A stretch of DNA of 15,000 nucleotides from an uncultured Bacteroidota bacterium. GTDB lineage: Bacteria; Bacteroidota; Bacteroidia; Flavobacteriales; Flavobacteriaceae. The notes beneath the pieces are model-generated. The model worked only from the letters and a program-made list of their open reading frames with translations. It searched no databases and was not told the DNA's origin. Made by a program: the position numbers and the translations under genes. The stretch lies in NCBI GenBank assembly GCA_903819815.1, contig CAIJFC010000147.1, positions 1 to 15,000 on the forward strand. The letters are read 5' to 3'. Shown one piece after another: positions 13,614 to 15,000 of this stretch. Positions within the stretch are counted from its first letter, which is position 1; every line of letters starts with the position of its first letter.

Positions 13614-14657
13614 ATGAGAAAAAAGGTTACCCTAAAGCAAATTGCGAAAGAATTGGACGTGTCTATTTCAACTGTTTCAAAATCCTTGAAAAACAGCGTC
13701 GAAATTAGTGAAGAAACCCGACAAAAAGTGCAAGCTTTTGCCAAATTCTATAACTACAAGCCCAATAATATTGCGTTAAGTTTAAAAAACAGAAAATCAA
13801 AAACCATCTGTATTATTATTCCCGAAATAATTCATCATTTTTTTACTACAATAATAAGCGGCGTCGAACATGTTGCCAAAGAAAATGGCTATAATGTATT
13901 GGTTTGTCTTTCGGATGAATCCTTCGATAAAGAGGTTTTAAATATGGAAATGCTGGCCAATGGAAGCATCGATGGTTTTATTATTTCATTATCCAAAGAA
14001 ACCCAACAAAAAAAGGATTTTCATCATATTGCCGAAGTCATCAATCAAGGAATGCCGGTAGTTATGTTTGATCGAATTACAAATGAAATTCTGTGCGACA
14101 AAGTTATTATTGACGATAGTTTGGCCGCTTTTAATGCCACACAATTTTTAATTGATAAAGGATTTAAAAACATCGCTTTACTTTCGACAATAGACTATGT
14201 CAGTGTCGGAAAATTGCGAACCAAAGGATATTTAAAAGCATTAAAAAACAACGATTTAGAAGTAAATGAATCCTTGATATTGAAAATTGAAGATACCGAA
14301 AATTTCGAAAAATCAGTCGAAGAATTACTTACAAACAATACAATTGATGCCATTTTTGCCGTAAACGAACTATTTGCGGTAACCGCAATAAAAGTGGCTT
14401 CAAAACTGGGTAAAAAAGTTCCGGAAGACATTTCGGTAATCGGTTTTACAGATGGAATCATTTCAAAATATTCAACTCCAAGTATTACAACTGTTAGTCA
14501 AAACGGAATCAAAATGGGTGCAAAAGCAGCAAAAATGCTAATCGAACGCCTTGAAATGGAAGAAATTGAAAATGAAGATGGCGAAATTGAAGAACATTAC
14601 CGAACAGAAGTTATTGAAACCGAACTCGTCGAAAGAGAATCAACTAAAAAAATATAA
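13614..14657 (+). CDS. LacI-family transcriptional regulator of the starch/maltose locus
   Basis: A 347-residue protein. Residues 4-48 are the LacI helix-turn-helix (VTLKQIAKELDVSISTVSKS, then ISEETRQKVQAFAKFYNYKP), followed by the hinge helix NNIALSLKNRKS. From about 62 to 330 lies the periplasmic-binding-protein-like sugar-sensing domain (ICIIIPEIIHHFFTTIISGV, DGFIISLS, PVVMFDR, DDSLAAFNATQFLIDKGFKN, AIFAVNELFAVTAIK, VPEDISVIGFTDG, PSITTVSQNGIKMGAKAA). The C-terminus has an acidic extension (EMEEIENEDGEIEE) common in flavobacterial members. It is divergent from susC, shares a 226-base control region holding a LacI-type operator, and lies upstream of a sugar transporter. The ligand is probably a maltooligosaccharide or derivative; that is inference. 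Whether it activates or represses cannot be read from the sequence. Confidence 0.93.
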   Translation: MRKKVTLKQIAKELDVSISTVSKSLKNSVEISEETRQKVQAFAKFYNYKPNNIALSLKNRKSKTICIIIPEIIHHFFTTIISGVEHVAKENGYNVLVCLSDESFDKEVLNMEMLANGSIDGFIISLSKETQQKKDFHHIAEVINQGMPVVMFDRITNEILCDKVIIDDSLAAFNATQFLIDKGFKNIALLSTIDYVSVGKLRTKGYLKALKNNDLEVNESLILKIEDTENFEKSVEELLTNNTIDAIFAVNELFAVTAIKVASKLGKKVPEDISVIGFTDGIISKYSTPSITTVSQNGIKMGAKAAKMLIERLEMEEIENEDGEIEEHYRTEVIETELVERESTKKI

Positions 14658-14667
14658 AAAATCCGTA

Positions 14668-14693
14668 AAATTATTTTTGATTAGAAATAATTT
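14668..14693. terminator. weak AT-only hairpin after lacI
   Basis: AAATTATTT (14668-14676) pairs with AAATAATTT (14685-14693) around an 8-base loop, 11 bases after the lacI stop. All pairs are A-T and no clean U-tract follows, so it may be a partial terminator or chance in AT-rich DNA. Confidence 0.3.
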
Positions 14694-14712
14694 ATATATT
14701 TACCCCCGATTA

Positions 14713-14736
14713 TCAAGCTTATACTTTTACTTCGAA
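14713..14736. repeat. 24-bp shared element, copy 2 (upstream of the MFS transporter)
   Basis: Same as the copy at 13416-13439 except one base (G14717 for A13420) and in the same plus-strand orientation, so it faces its downstream gene the opposite way from copy 1. It lies 58 bases before the transporter ATG. Eight-base inverted arms TTATCAAG (14710-14717) and CTTGATAA (14750-14757) bracket it. Confidence 0.7.
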
Positions 14737-14752
14737 AACAAAATTAAGTCTT

Positions 14753-14771
14753 GATAAGCAACGCGCTTATC
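14753..14771. promoter_or_regulatory. inverted repeat in the transporter leader
   Basis: GATAAGC (14753-14759) and GCTTATC (14765-14771) pair perfectly around AACGC, 23 bases before the transporter ATG. It could be a leader hairpin or an odd-spaced operator. Its left arm shares GATAA with the CTTGATAA arm of the neighbouring inverted repeat, so two alternative structures compete. Confidence 0.4.
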
Positions 14772-14794
14772 GTTTTAAATTATAAAATACGATA

Positions 14795-15000
14795 ATGGAA
14801 AAGCGTAAATTAAGTTTCTGGCAAATCTGGAACATGAGTTTTGGATTTCTAGGAATACAAATGGGTTTTGCCCTGCAAAACTCAAACGTTAGTAGAATAT
14901 TCCAAACTTTAGGAGCAAATATTGATGACATCCCGATTCTTTGGGTTGCCGCTCCGTTAACTGGGTTAATTGTCCAGCCAATTATTGGCTATTTTTCAGA
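14795..15000 (+). CDS. MFS (SLC45/GPH-like) sugar transporter, 5' part
   Basis: The first 68 codons of a gene running off the right edge: start MEKRKLSFWQIWNMSFGF, a hydrophobic helix (FGFLGIQMGFAL), QNSNVSRIFQTLGANIDDIP, a second helix (ILWVAAPLTGLIVQPIIGYFS). The motif after helix 2 (QPIIGYFSD-type) is typical of the SLC45/GPH-like sugar:cation symporters found in flavobacterial maltose loci. It should carry maltose or short maltodextrins from periplasm to cytoplasm. The ATG is supported by family resemblance from the second residue. It lies downstream of lacI in the same direction, with its own 137-base control region holding the 24-bp element. Confidence 0.85.
   Translation, partial: MEKRKLSFWQIWNMSFGFLGIQMGFALQNSNVSRIFQTLGANIDDIPILWVAAPLTGLIVQPIIGYFS

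Noticed and set aside
13416..14736. Mobile element or integron cassette bounded by the 24-bp direct repeats
   Set aside because: The bounded segment holds only lacI with its natural promoter region, with no integrase, transposase or target-site pattern; a shared regulatory site is simpler.

Overview
The window looks like chromosomal DNA of a Bacteroidota member close to Flavobacterium. It is AT-rich, has a SusC/SusD pair, two proteins with C-terminal type IX secretion (T9SS) sorting domains, promoter motifs of the TTG-N19-TAnnTTTG kind, and starts without Shine-Dalgarno sequences. The genus is inferred from these features and from remembered similarity, not from a search.

Right two thirds (about 3.0-15.0 kb): a starch/maltodextrin utilization locus. 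Leftward from a divergent control region run susC (TonB-dependent porin), susD (glycan-binding lipoprotein), susE (starch-binding lipoprotein), a large T9SS-exported GH13 alpha-amylase, and a four-repeat SusE/SusF-like protein that carries a T9SS sorting domain in place of a lipid anchor. Rightward run a LacI-family regulator and the start of an MFS sugar transporter, cut by the window edge. The implied flow is surface binding and cleavage of starch, import of oligosaccharides through SusCD, then transport across the inner membrane, with the LacI protein as local switch. A LacI-type operator palindrome lies between susC and lacI. A 24-bp element (23/24 identical) lies upstream of both susC and the transporter and so brackets the lacI gene.

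Left part (about 0-2.7 kb): a patchwork. A short orphan reading frame runs into the C-terminal end of a sulfatase. This is followed in tight operon order by a complete formylglycine-generating enzyme, which activates sulfatases, and a secreted cupin protein. The next gene of that operon is lost after its signal peptide, where it meets head-on the truncated 5' end of a leftward gene that still has a good promoter. The piece from about 0.33 to 2.44 kb therefore looks like part of a sulfated-glycan operon bounded by two breakpoints.

The 354-bp gap between the two parts holds that promoter and two intrinsic terminators. No RNA genes, insertion sequences or CRISPR arrays were seen. I found no wholly new system. 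The most unusual items are the shared 24-bp element, the T9SS-tailed SusF-like protein, a perfect 34-bp palindrome inside the sus operon, and the paired gene breakpoints.
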